Positions 23,044 through 32,102 of a stretch of 38,530 nt of DNA are shown in pieces; position 1 is the first letter of the stretch, and the number at the start of each line of letters is the position of its first letter. The notes beneath the pieces are model-generated. The model was not told where the DNA came from, did not search any database, and saw nothing but the letters and a program-made list of their open reading frames with translations. Location of the stretch: positions 1-38,530 of the forward strand of contig NZ_JAFMPZ010000091.1 in assembly GCF_017353455.1 (NCBI RefSeq). Reading direction: 5' to 3'. The position numbers were made by a program, and so were the translations under genes. Source of the DNA: Streptomyces laculatispora (GTDB taxonomy: Bacteria > Actinomycetota > Actinomycetes > Streptomycetales > Streptomycetaceae).

Positions 23044-23100
23044 TCACGTGGAGTGCGTGGCGATCCTGGAGCCGGAGAAGAAGGACGACTGACCTGCGGG
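23021..23100 (+). repeat. Dispersed repeat, partial copy 3
   Basis: TGACGCTC pair at 23021-23028 and 23032-23039 (period 11, spacer ATC), followed at once by the segment coding HVECVAILEPEKKDD and CTGACCTGCG (23089-23098). About 85 bases present in copies 1 and 2 between these parts are missing, and the right half with the second octamer pair is lost. It is closest to copy 2 (the EPEKKDD ending). Confidence 0.65.
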
Positions 23101-23235
23101 TTCGGGTGGTGTGCCTCATGTGCGCTGTGGGTATTGCTCGGCCGCGCCCGATCCGTATCGCCGGCGACTTCACGCGCTACGACGTACACGCCGTGCGCGA
23201 GCACCGGCGCGGCATCGAGCCGGTCCGCAGCTGGT

Positions 23236-23259
23236 CCGCTGCCGGCTCTTCGGCAGCGG
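23236..23259 (-). terminator. Hairpin after the sugar-use operon
   Basis: Perfect 9-bp stem CCGCTGCCG / CGGCAGCGG with loop GCTCTT, five bases beyond the stop of the SDR gene on the minus strand. Good candidate for the 3' end of the minus-strand operon. Confidence 0.65.
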
Positions 23260-23264
23260 CCTGC

Positions 23265-24131
23265 TCACTGCGGGGTGACCGCCCCGCGACCGAGAAGGTT
23301 CCGTGCCGTGAACCCGAGCAGCCTGCGCGCGGCCGAGGTGTCGACCGGCGCCGCGCGGCCCGGCAGCGGGCGCCGCAGCACGGTGGTGGGGTGGTAGCGG
23401 CGCAGCAGCTCCTCCGTGGGGTAGGGCACGATGATCTCGGGGGCGCAGAGGTGTACCGCGTGTGCCGCGCGGCCGGGTACGTCCAAGGCCAGCAGTGCGG
23501 CCCGCGCCGCGTCATGGACCTCCAGGTACGTCCACAGGTCCCTTGCCCCCGCGGCCGGGTCGGCCGTGAGCCGGGTGGCGTGGGCGAGCAGGCGTTCCTC
23601 GAATCCGCCCACGTACGGATAGCGCAGGCACACCACGCTCATCCCGTGCCGCCGCGCCATCATCCGCGCTGTCAGCTCGTCGACCTGTTTGGAGAGGCCG
23701 TAGGGGTCGGACACCTGGGAGGTCATCGCCTCATCGACCGGTGCGTACGGTGGATGCGGATCCTCGACGTCCGTCCAGGGCAGGCCCGTGACTCCCCAGG
23801 AGCTCGCCACCGCCGCATGCCGGATCCCGGCCCGGCCGGCCTCCTCCAGGACTGTGAAGGTGGAGAGGGTGTTGCCCGCGAAGACCTCAAGCGCGGTGTT
23901 GCGCTCGGGAGTCGGGATCGCCGCCAGGTGGATGACCGCGTCGGCGCCCTCCAGAGCCGCCTGCACGGTCTTCGTGTCGGCGGCGTCACCGGTCACGACC
24001 AGGCGCGCCACGAGATCGCCGGGATCATCGAGGACCAAGGCGTTCGCCTCGATCCCGCGCTCGGCGAGCAGCGCGAGGACCGCTCGCCCGATCCGCCCGG
24101 CGGCCCCGGTGACCGTCACTCTGCCAACCAT
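23265..24131 (-). CDS. Extended SDR dehydrogenase (uronate/aldose dehydrogenase-like)
   Basis: 288 aa from ATG 24131, with GGGAG as ribosome site. The N-terminal Rossmann motif is TGAAGRIG (8-15), the downstream Asp-rich GDAADTKTVQAALEGADAVI marks the adenine side, AVASSWGV supplies the active-site Ser region, and Y144-G-L-S-K148 is the catalytic YxxxK. The length and HLAAIPTP segment fit NAD-dependent epimerase/dehydratase relatives, among which uronate dehydrogenases are close in size. In this cluster an oxidation of a sugar to its lactone before the enolase-type dehydratase would make sense, but the substrate is unknown. It follows the FAD gene by 26 bases and is last in the operon. Confidence 0.82.
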   Translation of the reverse strand: MVGRVTVTGAAGRIGRAVLALLAERGIEANALVLDDPGDLVARLVVTGDAADTKTVQAALEGADAVIHLAAIPTPERNTALEVFAGNTLSTFTVLEEAGRAGIRHAAVASSWGVTGLPWTDVEDPHPPYAPVDEAMTSQVSDPYGLSKQVDELTARMMARRHGMSVVCLRYPYVGGFEERLLAHATRLTADPAAGARDLWTYLEVHDAARAALLALDVPGRAAHAVHLCAPEIIVPYPTEELLRRYHPTTVLRRPLPGRAAPVDTSAARRLLGFTARNLLGRGAVTPQ

Positions 24132-24157
24132 CCAGTCACTCCCCTGCGTCGGTGCTT

Positions 24158-26392
24158 CTACTTGTAGGCGCGCACGGCGACGACGTGCGCCGACGCCGCC
24201 CCGTTGGTGGCTTCGACGACGACCCGGATCGCGGATGTGGTGACCGGCTCCGCCGGCGTGTGCGCCTCGCGGCGCCGGCGATTTTGCGCCGCACGGGCGA
24301 TGACGCGCCAGGTGCCATCGGTGTCCAGCGCCTCGACGCGGTAGTCGCGAAGGAGGGTGGGAAGGGTGTCGAAGGGCGTGCGGTGGTGGTGCAGGTTGAT
24401 CAGGTCCTCGTTGACGTCGTCGTCGGCGATGACCTCGATCCGGCCCAGGGCGACCGGTTCGGGCCAGGCCAACTCGAGCCAGGGGGACGGGGAGTCCGCC
24501 AGGGGGGCGGAGACCCACATGTGCGGTCCCGCGTACGGGCGGGCATAGCCGTCGGTGGCCTTGGCGGGGGAGTAGGCCGCGGTCTCTCCCGTGCGGAAGC
24601 AGAAGGTGCGGCGCAGCAGACCCGTGTCCGTCCACTCGCGCAGCGGCTGCGGGGATTCGTCCGACGGGCGCAGCGGGACGCGCGTGAAGCACAGGACGCC
24701 GGGGGTCGGGCGGTCGGAGCGGTGCAGAGCGAGGGCGTCGTTGGCGCGGACGACCAGGAAGGCGTTGCGCGGGGTTTCGGGAGACCAGTCCAGGCCCGTC
24801 TTGAGCCATTGCCGGGCACCAGCGGCGACGGGCAGGGTGATGGAGGTGACCAGGCGTCGCGGGACGTAGTTCTGGCCGAGTTCGGGGTCGTACAGATCGA
24901 TCACGATCTCGGTGTCGCGGTCGGCGTCGACGAGCAGTTCCACTCCGGAGAGGTCCGGGTCCGCGGGGAGGACGAGTCCGGCGTCCGCCGTGAGCGGCCA
25001 CAGCGCGTCGGAGTCCTCGACTGCCAGGCTGCTCAGGGTGGCTGAGGCCGTGGCCGTCGCCCGCAGGGCCAGGTCCTCCTGGTCCGTCGAGGCGAGGCCG
25101 ATGAGCGAGGCGTCCTGGCGCAGCAGCGCCCGGTGCAGCTCGGGTACGGGGAGTTCGCGCGGGGTGACATCTCCGGTGGCGCAGAGTGCCGCCGCCGTGC
25201 CGGCCGCCTGGCCGATCGTGGCGCAGGTCGCCATGACGCGGGTCGAGCCGAAGGCGACATGGCTGGCGGAGATATTGCGCCCGGCGAAGAGCAGGTTCTC
25301 GGTGTTCACCGAGTAGAGGCTGCGGTAGGGAATGTGGTAAATGCCGTCCGCGTAGAGCTGTCTGGCGCCTGCCTCGGTGGCGTACATGCCCTGCGGCGGA
25401 TGCAGGTCGATCGACCAGCCGCCGAAGGCGACCCGGTCGGCGAACTCGGTCTGGCCGAGGATGTCGCCCTGGTGCAGGACGTAGTCGCCGAGGAAGCGCC
25501 GGTACTCCCGTTTGCCGGGGATCGAGCCCACCCATTCCAGGGTCATGTTCGCCGCGTCGAACTCGCCGGAGTTCTTGATGTGGTCCCAGATGCCGTGGAT
25601 CACCGACCACAGCTCGTCGCGGATGCGTTCGTTGTCGTGGACGGTGTCGAGCTCGCCGCCGAACTCGATCCACCAGTACGCGCAGCCGTTGTCGCCCGCC
25701 TTGATGATGCGGCGCTGCGGGATGGCGGTCTGCGTGATGTCCTTGGCGAAGTTCGGCGGCACGAACTTGACGGGGTGACCGGCATCCTTCGTATAGAAGA
25801 GGAGAGTCGAGCCGAGGGTGATGTCATCGGCCGTCTCCGGAGCCCAGGCCTCGTCGTACTCGGCGCGCGATTCCCGGCCGATGCGGTGGTGGGCGCCCGC
25901 CAGGTGGCCGATCAGGCCGTCTCCCGTGCAGTCGAGGAAGAGGGAGCTCTCGAAACGTATCCGCCGTTCCGAACCCATCATCCAGCCGGTGACCGAGGTG
26001 ATCCGCCGGGCCTCGTCCGGGCCTTCGGCGTCGACCTCGCGCACGTCGGTGTTGAGGTAGAGCGTGATGCCGGGCTCGGCGCGCACGGCGTCCAGGACCA
26101 CGGCGTCCCAGTAGTAGGGGTTCCCGTCCGGGTTGCGGAACTGGTTCTCCACGAGCAGCTCGCCCATGATCCCGCCCTCACGGGCATGGTGGTTCCTGCC
26201 GTGGCCGGTCGCGCCGCACACCCAGACCCGGACCTCGCTGCTCGCGTTGCCGCCGAGCACCGGCCTGTTGTTGATCAGCGCGACGCTCCGGCCGAGCCGG
26301 GCTGCGGCGATCGCAGCGCAGACCCCGGCCAGGCCGCCCCCGACGACGGTGATGTCGTGGCGTGCGGTTTCATTCCTCATGTCGTAAGTCAC
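24158..26392 (-). CDS. FAD-dependent oxidoreductase with C-terminal accessory region
   Basis: 744 aa. Residues 14-50 form the dinucleotide fold VVGGGLAGVCAAIAAARLG and LINNRPVLGGNASSEVRVW, as in the FAD_oxidored family (PF12831). FLDCTGDGLIG and the later LLFAGRNISASHVAFGSTRV are the further FAD-contact segments. After about residue 420 the FAD part ends and a beta-rich C-terminal region (about 550-744) resembles a galactose-binding/discoidin fold (WLELAWPEPVALGRIEVIAD). Such proteins occur in polysaccharide-use loci and some carry the old label xanthan lyase without good support. I see no signal peptide. The GTG at 26392 follows the hydrolase stop with no gap; ATG 26380 is an alternative start. 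Confidence 0.82.
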   Translation of the reverse strand: MTYDMRNETARHDITVVGGGLAGVCAAIAAARLGRSVALINNRPVLGGNASSEVRVWVCGATGHGRNHHAREGGIMGELLVENQFRNPDGNPYYWDAVVLDAVRAEPGITLYLNTDVREVDAEGPDEARRITSVTGWMMGSERRIRFESSLFLDCTGDGLIGHLAGAHHRIGRESRAEYDEAWAPETADDITLGSTLLFYTKDAGHPVKFVPPNFAKDITQTAIPQRRIIKAGDNGCAYWWIEFGGELDTVHDNERIRDELWSVIHGIWDHIKNSGEFDAANMTLEWVGSIPGKREYRRFLGDYVLHQGDILGQTEFADRVAFGGWSIDLHPPQGMYATEAGARQLYADGIYHIPYRSLYSVNTENLLFAGRNISASHVAFGSTRVMATCATIGQAAGTAAALCATGDVTPRELPVPELHRALLRQDASLIGLASTDQEDLALRATATASATLSSLAVEDSDALWPLTADAGLVLPADPDLSGVELLVDADRDTEIVIDLYDPELGQNYVPRRLVTSITLPVAAGARQWLKTGLDWSPETPRNAFLVVRANDALALHRSDRPTPGVLCFTRVPLRPSDESPQPLREWTDTGLLRRTFCFRTGETAAYSPAKATDGYARPYAGPHMWVSAPLADSPSPWLELAWPEPVALGRIEVIADDDVNEDLINLHHHRTPFDTLPTLLRDYRVEALDTDGTWRVIARAAQNRRRREAHTPAEPVTTSAIRVVVEATNGAASAHVVAVRAYK

Positions 26393-28684
26393 TTACTTCC
26401 AGTCGGGATGGGCGGACAGCCCGTAGTAGACGCGCGGGGCGCCGTCGAGGGTGAGGGTGATCTTGCCGCCGGAGGCTTTGAGAGAGCGTTCCTGGCCGAT
26501 GCAGTTCAGCTCCCGCACCGTGCCGTCGACCGTCCCCGAGTGGGCCACGACAGCGGTCCTGGTCGTCCAGGTGTCGACCCAGGGCTCCGGCGATGCGTAC
26601 CAAGGATCTTCGCCGTGCTCGGAGTTGAGGATGTAGCCGTCCTTGCGGCTCCAGATGATCGACACCGGTCCGCCGGGAGTGGTGAAGAGGAGCCCCTTGA
26701 TGTCCTTGTCCGTGAAGGCGAGATGCCGGACGAACTCGGCCTGGTCCAGGACCCGGGCGGCGGTCGCGAAGGCGAGGAGCGAGGGTTTGGCGCTGGTGTC
26801 GCGGTTCATCAGGCCGTAGTGGTACTCGGGGTTCGCCGGGTCGGCCTCCTGGGGGTGGTAGAGGACCGAGTCGTGGAGCTGGTACCAGTTGACGGCGCGC
26901 ACGTTCTCGGACTTGGCGAGGGCGAGCGTGAGCAGCGTGTTCTCTGCGGCGTGCCGGTAGGTGTCGCTCCACCACGCGTTGGGGCGGGTCGGCGCGTACG
27001 CCTCGGTGAGCCACAGTTCCTTGTCGCCGCCGTACTCCGCCAGGACCTGGTTCGCCTTGCGCAGCGCGCCGAGGAAGTTCCAGTACGAGCCGGACGGCCC
27101 TTGCGTCCACTCCTCGGGCGGCGGCGCGAAGTCGGGCGTGAAGTTGCCGCGACCGGGGTGGAAGGCGAAGGCGTCGATGAGGTCCCAGCCGCCCGCGTCA
27201 TGGAAGTTCTCGGTCCATACGTAGTCCATGCCGCCGAGGCCGGCGTTCATGACCTTCATCCGCGAGCCCGCCGCGTCGAGGCGCGTGGTGACCTGGCGCA
27301 GACCGTCCCGGACGTAGGCGTCGGCGCCGCGCCCCGACATCCAGGGCTGGTTGACCTCGTTGCTCACCTCGAAGTACGCGGCCTCGGCGTCCAGGGCCTT
27401 GGCGACGTTCGTGTCGGCCCAGGCCGCGATCTGCTCCGGACTGCCGCCCACGGGGATGCCGCTCAGCTCCACGTTGTGCCCGATGCCGTTCGCGTCCAGA
27501 GTCGCGGTGTCGATGCCCGGGGCGCCTGCGTAGGCGATGCGGATCCACTTGATGCCGAGCGTCCTGACCAGCCCGAGTACGGCGTCCTTGCCGGGCTTGA
27601 GCAGCCAGGGGTAGTTGGCGAGACCGAACATCGACTCCTTGCCGGCCTTGTACGTGAACTCCGGGAGCACGCTCAGATTCGTGCGGGCCAGTGCCCTGTC
27701 ACTGCCGCTGACCGCCTCCACCTCGGTGAACACGATGTTCTGCGAGGGCGAGGTCAGGGGAATGGAGGCGTTCCAGACGGCGCCCGCCGCGAGGCTCCTG
27801 CAGAGTGTTCCACCGCCGATCTTCTTGCCGCCGAAGTCCCGCGCCCACCAGTTGAGCCGCACCGTCCTGGCCGCGGCGGAGCCGTTGACGACCTGCGACT
27901 TGAGCGTCATCGTCTGCCCGGCCGCCTTGTAGAGGTTGAACGGCTGGTCGGTCCACACCTCCACGCCGAGGGGCCTCTTGGCCGCGAGTGCTCCCGCCCC
28001 GCGCGGCCGCAGATCGCCGAGGACCAGATCAGCCTCGGTGACCGCGCTGGTCGCGCCGGTCGAGGTGCCGGGGGAGTGGACCCATGTGGCGTTCGTGTTC
28101 GCGGGGTTGGTGGACGAGAGGCAGAAGAAGCCCTTCGAGCCCTCCCACGTCTCCACGTACGCGCCGCCCGCGTTCACCTCGTACGGAATGCCACCTCGGG
28201 CGTCCCGCTCCCAGACGGTCAGCGCTTCGTACGACTCCGCCGCGCTCGCCCCGTACACCGTGCGGGAGAACATGAAGCCGGCCGGTGTGAGCGTGCCGGG
28301 GCCGCCGACCTCCCACTTCAGGTGTGCCTTGCGAGGAGTGACGTCGAAGGTGCCGCGCACCGTGACTCCGGACGCGCCGCTCGCCATCGTGTACGTGACC
28401 TGAATCGCGGGCCGCCCGTCGGGGAGCGTGATCCGGGCGGGCGTACCGCCGAAGGTGCGCTGCTGGCCCAGCGCGGTGTCCTTGATCATGAAGTGGCTGA
28501 GCAGGATGCGGTCGGCGCCCGCACCGTCCCGCACGAGGACGCTGCCGTCGCTGCGGCCGACCAGGGTGATGCCGTCGGCCTCGATGGTGACGGGGTCCGC
28601 GGCGTACGCGGGAACGGTCGGCAGCAGTGCGGCGCCGGTGGTGACGGCCGTGCCCTGGATGAATCTGCGGCGGGCGACTGACAT
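26393..28684 (-). CDS. Tat-exported glycoside hydrolase, GH-A clan-like
   Basis: 763 aa from ATG 28684, AGAAGGG ribosome site. ARRRFIQG at 4-11 then TAVTTGAALLPTVPAYA is a twin-arginine signal with an A-Y-A cleavage site. Residues 35-370 are beta-rich. A TIM-barrel-like part follows (about 380-660) with LVRTLGIKWIRIAYAG, then E443 in YFEVSNEVNQPW, the N-E pair of the GH-A acid/base, and E561 in KELWLTEAYAP, in place for the nucleophile. A small beta domain closes the protein (ERSLKASGGKITLTLDGAP). I cannot fix the GH family. It is exported, so it probably frees the sugar that the neighbouring transporter takes up. It lies between the permease and FAD genes in one direction. Confidence 0.78.
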   Translation of the reverse strand: MSVARRRFIQGTAVTTGAALLPTVPAYAADPVTIEADGITLVGRSDGSVLVRDGAGADRILLSHFMIKDTALGQQRTFGGTPARITLPDGRPAIQVTYTMASGASGVTVRGTFDVTPRKAHLKWEVGGPGTLTPAGFMFSRTVYGASAAESYEALTVWERDARGGIPYEVNAGGAYVETWEGSKGFFCLSSTNPANTNATWVHSPGTSTGATSAVTEADLVLGDLRPRGAGALAAKRPLGVEVWTDQPFNLYKAAGQTMTLKSQVVNGSAAARTVRLNWWARDFGGKKIGGGTLCRSLAAGAVWNASIPLTSPSQNIVFTEVEAVSGSDRALARTNLSVLPEFTYKAGKESMFGLANYPWLLKPGKDAVLGLVRTLGIKWIRIAYAGAPGIDTATLDANGIGHNVELSGIPVGGSPEQIAAWADTNVAKALDAEAAYFEVSNEVNQPWMSGRGADAYVRDGLRQVTTRLDAAGSRMKVMNAGLGGMDYVWTENFHDAGGWDLIDAFAFHPGRGNFTPDFAPPPEEWTQGPSGSYWNFLGALRKANQVLAEYGGDKELWLTEAYAPTRPNAWWSDTYRHAAENTLLTLALAKSENVRAVNWYQLHDSVLYHPQEADPANPEYHYGLMNRDTSAKPSLLAFATAARVLDQAEFVRHLAFTDKDIKGLLFTTPGGPVSIIWSRKDGYILNSEHGEDPWYASPEPWVDTWTTRTAVVAHSGTVDGTVRELNCIGQERSLKASGGKITLTLDGAPRVYYGLSAHPDWK

Positions 28685-28809
28685 GGAGGTGCCCTTCTCT
28701 TGGTCGGGGTGTTCCGGATGCTCCGAAGTTCCGAAGCCGGAGGTGCGGCGGGGAGGTCGATGGCTCGGCCGTCGACTCCGGTGGGCCTGGCCCTTGACGC
28801 CGGTGGGGC
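28685..28809 (-). other. Gap between permease and hydrolase genes
   Basis: 125 bases. Three GGTGGGGCTC/CCGGTGGGCC-like units with repeated CTTGAC(G/T)CCGGTG (28793-28827, one inside the permease end) occur near the permease stop. The hydrolase ribosome site is at the other end. No clear promoter. Transcription is probably continuous. Confidence 0.4.
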
Positions 28810-29688
28810 TCAGCCCTTGACTCCGGTGAAGCCGAGCCCGGCGACGATGTACTTCTGGCAGACGACGAAGACGAGCACCGGCGGGGCGACGGCGAGCACC
28901 ATCGCGGCGATCAGCTGGTCCTGCGGAGCCTGCGTGGCGAGCTGGGCGAGAGCGACGCTGATGGGCTGCTTCTCGGGGTCGGTGATGGCCACCAGCGGCC
29001 AGATGAAGTCCTTCCAGGAGTGCATCACCGCGAGCAGACTGATCACGGCGAGCACCGGTTTGCTCATGGGCAGCACGATCTTGGTGAGCAGCTGCCAGGT
29101 ACTCGCCCCGTCCACCCGCGCCGCGTCGAACAGCTCCTTCGGCAGGGCGTCGAAGAACTGCTTGGCGAGCAGCACCGTGAAGGCGTTCGTGCCGGCCGGC
29201 AGCCAGATCGCCCAGTAGGTGTCGCCCAGGTTGAGGTGGAGGAACGGCACATCTATCACCGTCATGAAGAGGCTGACCATGTTCACCGTGTACGGCACGA
29301 ACATCGTGGCGAGGATCGCCCCGTAGACGGCCTTGCCGAACCTCGGCCTGAGCACCGAGAGGGCGAAGCCCGCCGTGGCCGAGACGAAGAGCTGCACGAA
29401 CCACGATCCGCCGACCACCAGGAAGGTGTTCATCAGATAGCGGCCGACACTCAGATCGGTGTACGCCGTCGAGAAGTTGCCCAGGGCCGGCCGGTCCGGC
29501 CAGAGGGCCAGGGGAGCGGTCGTGAGCTCGGTGGGCGGTGAGACCGCGCCCTTGACCATCCAGTACAGCGGTCCGATGCCGATGAGCAGCAGCAGGATCA
29601 GGGTGAACACCTGGATGGAGCGCACCGCGGCGCGTACGCCGGGGCGTTGGCGGTCGTTGGTGGATACGAAGGTGGTGAGCGTGGTCAT
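28810..29688 (-). CDS. Sugar ABC transporter permease (MalG type)
   Basis: 292 aa from ATG 29688. Six membrane segments can be seen, starting with VFTLILLLLIGIGPLYWMV, and the cytoplasmic EAA loop ELFDAARVDGASTWQLLTKI sits in its usual place, where it meets the ATPase. It is the second permease of a CUT1 importer and pairs with the gene just upstream, whose stop overlaps this start (ATGA). The ATPase is not encoded in the cluster; in Streptomyces a shared MsiK-type ATPase normally serves such importers. The C-terminus GLGFTGVKG is the classical MalG-family ending, so the protein is complete. Confidence 0.92.
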   Translation of the reverse strand: MTTLTTFVSTNDRQRPGVRAAVRSIQVFTLILLLLIGIGPLYWMVKGAVSPPTELTTAPLALWPDRPALGNFSTAYTDLSVGRYLMNTFLVVGGSWFVQLFVSATAGFALSVLRPRFGKAVYGAILATMFVPYTVNMVSLFMTVIDVPFLHLNLGDTYWAIWLPAGTNAFTVLLAKQFFDALPKELFDAARVDGASTWQLLTKIVLPMSKPVLAVISLLAVMHSWKDFIWPLVAITDPEKQPISVALAQLATQAPQDQLIAAMVLAVAPPVLVFVVCQKYIVAGLGFTGVKG

Positions 29689-30635
29689 GACGTGCTCCAG
29701 CTGCGCGTGGCCCGCAGATAGACCGCGGAGAGCAGGGCGAGGGTGAGGACCATCAGGAAGGAGAGCGCGGCGGCCTGGCCGTACTCGCCGTCCTGGAAGG
29801 CGTACCGGAAGATCAACAGCAGGACCGTGAGGGTGGAGTTCTCGGGTCCGCCGCCGGTGAAGACGTACGGCTCGGTGAAGACCTGCACCGTGTTGATCAG
29901 CTGTACGAGCAGCAGCAGTCCGATGACAGACCGGAGCTGGGGCAGCATCACATGCCAGATCCGCCGCCAGATGCCGGCGCCGTCCACCTCGGCGGCCTCG
30001 TAGAGTTCGCCGGGGATGCCGACCATCGCCGCGAGGTAGATCAGGACGGCGCCGCCCATGCCCGCCCAGGTGGCCTCCAGGACCAGCGAGAGCATGGCGC
30101 TGTCGGACGACTCCAGCCACGCGTACGGGCCGAGCCCGACCTTGCCGAGGACGTTGTTGAAGAGCCCGCTCCCGGGATCGTAGAACCACTTCCAGAGCAG
30201 GATCGCCACGACCGGCGGGATGACCACCGGCAGATACACCAGGAAGCGGTAGACGCCCGCGCCGCGCCGCACCGTCGACATGATCGCGGCCAGGATCAGC
30301 GGCGCCGGGAAGCCGATCAGCAGGCCGAGGACCACGAAGAACACGGTGTTCCCGACGGCGGTGACGAGCAGCGGATCGTCGAAGAGCGTACGGAAGTTGT
30401 CCAGGCCGACCCAGACCGCGGGATCGACGAGGTTGGTCCGCTGGAAGCTGAGCAGCAGGCTGCGCACGATCGGCCACCAGGCGAAGAGCCCGAAGACCAG
30501 CAGCGTGGGGACGAGGAACAGCCAGGCCGTGAACTGTTTGCGGGCGCCGGTGCCACGCCGCAACCGCGGCATGGGTCGCGGCACGGGCTGCTTGGACACA
30601 GCGGCCGGGCGCCGGGACGGAGTGAGCAGGGCCAT
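29685..30635 (-). CDS. Sugar ABC transporter permease (MalF type)
   Basis: 316 aa from ATG 30635, which lies 7 bases after the binding-protein stop. Upstream in-frame ATG 30671 would overlap that gene and adds a Ser/Arg tail, so I reject it. After a basic N-terminus the first membrane segment is FTAWLFLVPTLLVFGLFAWW. Five more follow, and the EAA loop is ELYEAAEVDGAGIWRRIWHV. The TEPYVFTGGGP segment is typical of MalF-like subunits of CUT1 importers. It forms the membrane channel with the next gene. The ribosome site is weak, so translation may depend on coupling with the upstream gene. Confidence 0.91.
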   Translation of the reverse strand: MALLTPSRRPAAVSKQPVPRPMPRLRRGTGARKQFTAWLFLVPTLLVFGLFAWWPIVRSLLLSFQRTNLVDPAVWVGLDNFRTLFDDPLLVTAVGNTVFFVVLGLLIGFPAPLILAAIMSTVRRGAGVYRFLVYLPVVIPPVVAILLWKWFYDPGSGLFNNVLGKVGLGPYAWLESSDSAMLSLVLEATWAGMGGAVLIYLAAMVGIPGELYEAAEVDGAGIWRRIWHVMLPQLRSVIGLLLLVQLINTVQVFTEPYVFTGGGPENSTLTVLLLIFRYAFQDGEYGQAAALSFLMVLTLALLSAVYLRATRSWSTS

Positions 30636-30642
30636 GGGCCGG

Positions 30643-32022
30643 CTACTTCTGGTCCGCGGCGAGCTTGGCATTGACGTCCTTCTCGGCCGAGGCCAGCAGG
30701 GAGTCGATGTCGGCGTCGCGCTTGGTGAGCACAGCCTGGACCACCGGGTCGAGCGCGGTGTACAGCTTCTGCGCCTGGTACGGCGGCTCCGGCTTCAGCT
30801 TCAGCGTGGAGAGGCCGTCGGTGTACGGCTTGAAGTTCCGCAGCTTCACATTGATGTACGGCTTGATCGCGGCGTCGATCTCGGTCTGCCGCTTCTTGTC
30901 GAAGACCGGCAGCGTCGGCACGCCCACCGCGGACTTCGGGTCGGCGGAGAGCGCCTTGGCCTGCTCGGCGGCGATTTCGGTGCTGTACTGCGGCTTGGCG
31001 TAGGCGAAGGTCAGCCACTCGACGGCCGCTGCCGCGTGCTTCTTGTCGGCGGACTTCGGGACCATGTAGATGTCGCCGCCGGTGAGTGTCGCGTCGCCGC
31101 CGGACTGCGGCATCGGGGCCACTCCGAAGGCGTCGGTGTTCTCCATGCCGAACTGCATCTTCGCCAGTCGGTACGTCCCCGGGCTGCCCATGAACATGCC
31201 GACCTGCCCGGCCGCGAACTGCTTGATCACGTCGTTCTGGTTGTTGAGGAGGGTCTTACCGAGCGAATCGTCCTTCCAGCGCATGTCCTTGAGCAGCCGC
31301 AAGCCCTTCTTCGTCGGCTCCCCGGTGAGCGTGGCGGTGTACGTGCCACCCTGCTCCTTCTCCAGCTCGCCACCGAAGGCGTACGACAGCATCGTCAGCT
31401 GCCAGCCGCCCTGGTTGTCCTTGGACTCGTGGACGAAGCCCGCCTTGCCGGTGCTGTCGCTGATCCTCTTGGCGGCGGTGCGGACCTCCGCCCAGGTGGT
31501 CGGCGGTCTGTCGGGGTCGAGGCCCGCCTTCTCGAAGAGCTCGCGGTTGTAGACCAGACCCTGGGCGTAAGGATTCTGCGGTACGCCGTACACGTCGTCG
31601 GCGCTGTCGGTGAGCGGCTGGAGGACCTGGGGGCTGAACTCCTTGAAGTGCTTCCACTCCTTGAGCTGCGCGGTGATCGGCTGTACCTGCTTCTGCTGGA
31701 TGAGCCGCTGCGGCTCGGTCAGCGGCACCTTGATGACGTCCTCGACATTGCCGCCGGACAGCTTCGCGGAGAACGTCAGCGGGTCGAAGACCGTGGTCGA
31801 ACCCTTGACCTTGATGCCCGGATGCGCCTTCTCGAAGTCGGCCACCTGCTTCTTGAACAGGGCGACCCCCGGCTTGTCGGTGGCCGGCGGCATGCCCTGC
31901 ACCCGCAGCACGAGATCGCCGTCCCCGCCGGCGCTGCTCGGGGTGAGGGAGGAACAGCCCGCGAGGGTCGCGGTCAGCGCCATGCAGCCAAGTATGGCCG
32001 CACAGCGGGAGTTTCTGGGCAT
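30643..32022 (-). CDS. Sugar-binding lipoprotein (family 1 solute-binding protein)
   Basis: 459 aa from ATG 32022 with GGAG six bases upstream. The N-terminus MPRNSRCAAILGCMALTATL leads into the lipobox LAGC with Cys23 as lipidation site. The mature part has the family pattern for CUT1 receptors (ADFEKAHPGIKVKGSTTV, YGVPQNPYAQGLVYNRELFE, AAGQVGMFMGSPGTYRLAK, GDIYMVPKSADKKHAAAAVE). It captures the oligosaccharide at the membrane and delivers it to the two permeases coded next. Ligand is unknown. It opens the transport part of the operon, 80 bases after the LacI gene, with no terminator between them. Confidence 0.92.
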   Translation of the reverse strand: MPRNSRCAAILGCMALTATLAGCSSLTPSSAGGDGDLVLRVQGMPPATDKPGVALFKKQVADFEKAHPGIKVKGSTTVFDPLTFSAKLSGGNVEDVIKVPLTEPQRLIQQKQVQPITAQLKEWKHFKEFSPQVLQPLTDSADDVYGVPQNPYAQGLVYNRELFEKAGLDPDRPPTTWAEVRTAAKRISDSTGKAGFVHESKDNQGGWQLTMLSYAFGGELEKEQGGTYTATLTGEPTKKGLRLLKDMRWKDDSLGKTLLNNQNDVIKQFAAGQVGMFMGSPGTYRLAKMQFGMENTDAFGVAPMPQSGGDATLTGGDIYMVPKSADKKHAAAAVEWLTFAYAKPQYSTEIAAEQAKALSADPKSAVGVPTLPVFDKKRQTEIDAAIKPYINVKLRNFKPYTDGLSTLKLKPEPPYQAQKLYTALDPVVQAVLTKRDADIDSLLASAEKDVNAKLAADQK

Positions 32023-32102
32023 AACGGCTCCAAGAAGGGCAGGAGTGGGCTCGGTGCGGTGTAGTGCGGGGCTTTGTTCGTTGTGGCGGTGTGCGCCGTG
32101 GA

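Noticed and set aside
2673..23100. Repeats as attachment sites of an integrative element
   Set aside because: No integrase, no tRNA gene and no short identical core flanks the blocks; the copies are too diverged for recent att duplication.
25133..28681. 1182-codon plus-strand open frame over the FAD and hydrolase genes
   Set aside because: Shadow of two real minus-strand genes; it crosses the boundary between them and lacks a ribosome site.
26393..29404. Hydrolase read as a 1003-aa protein starting at 29404
   Set aside because: The upstream 240 codons are a shadow of the permease gene; the Tat signal and ribosome site fix the start at 28684.
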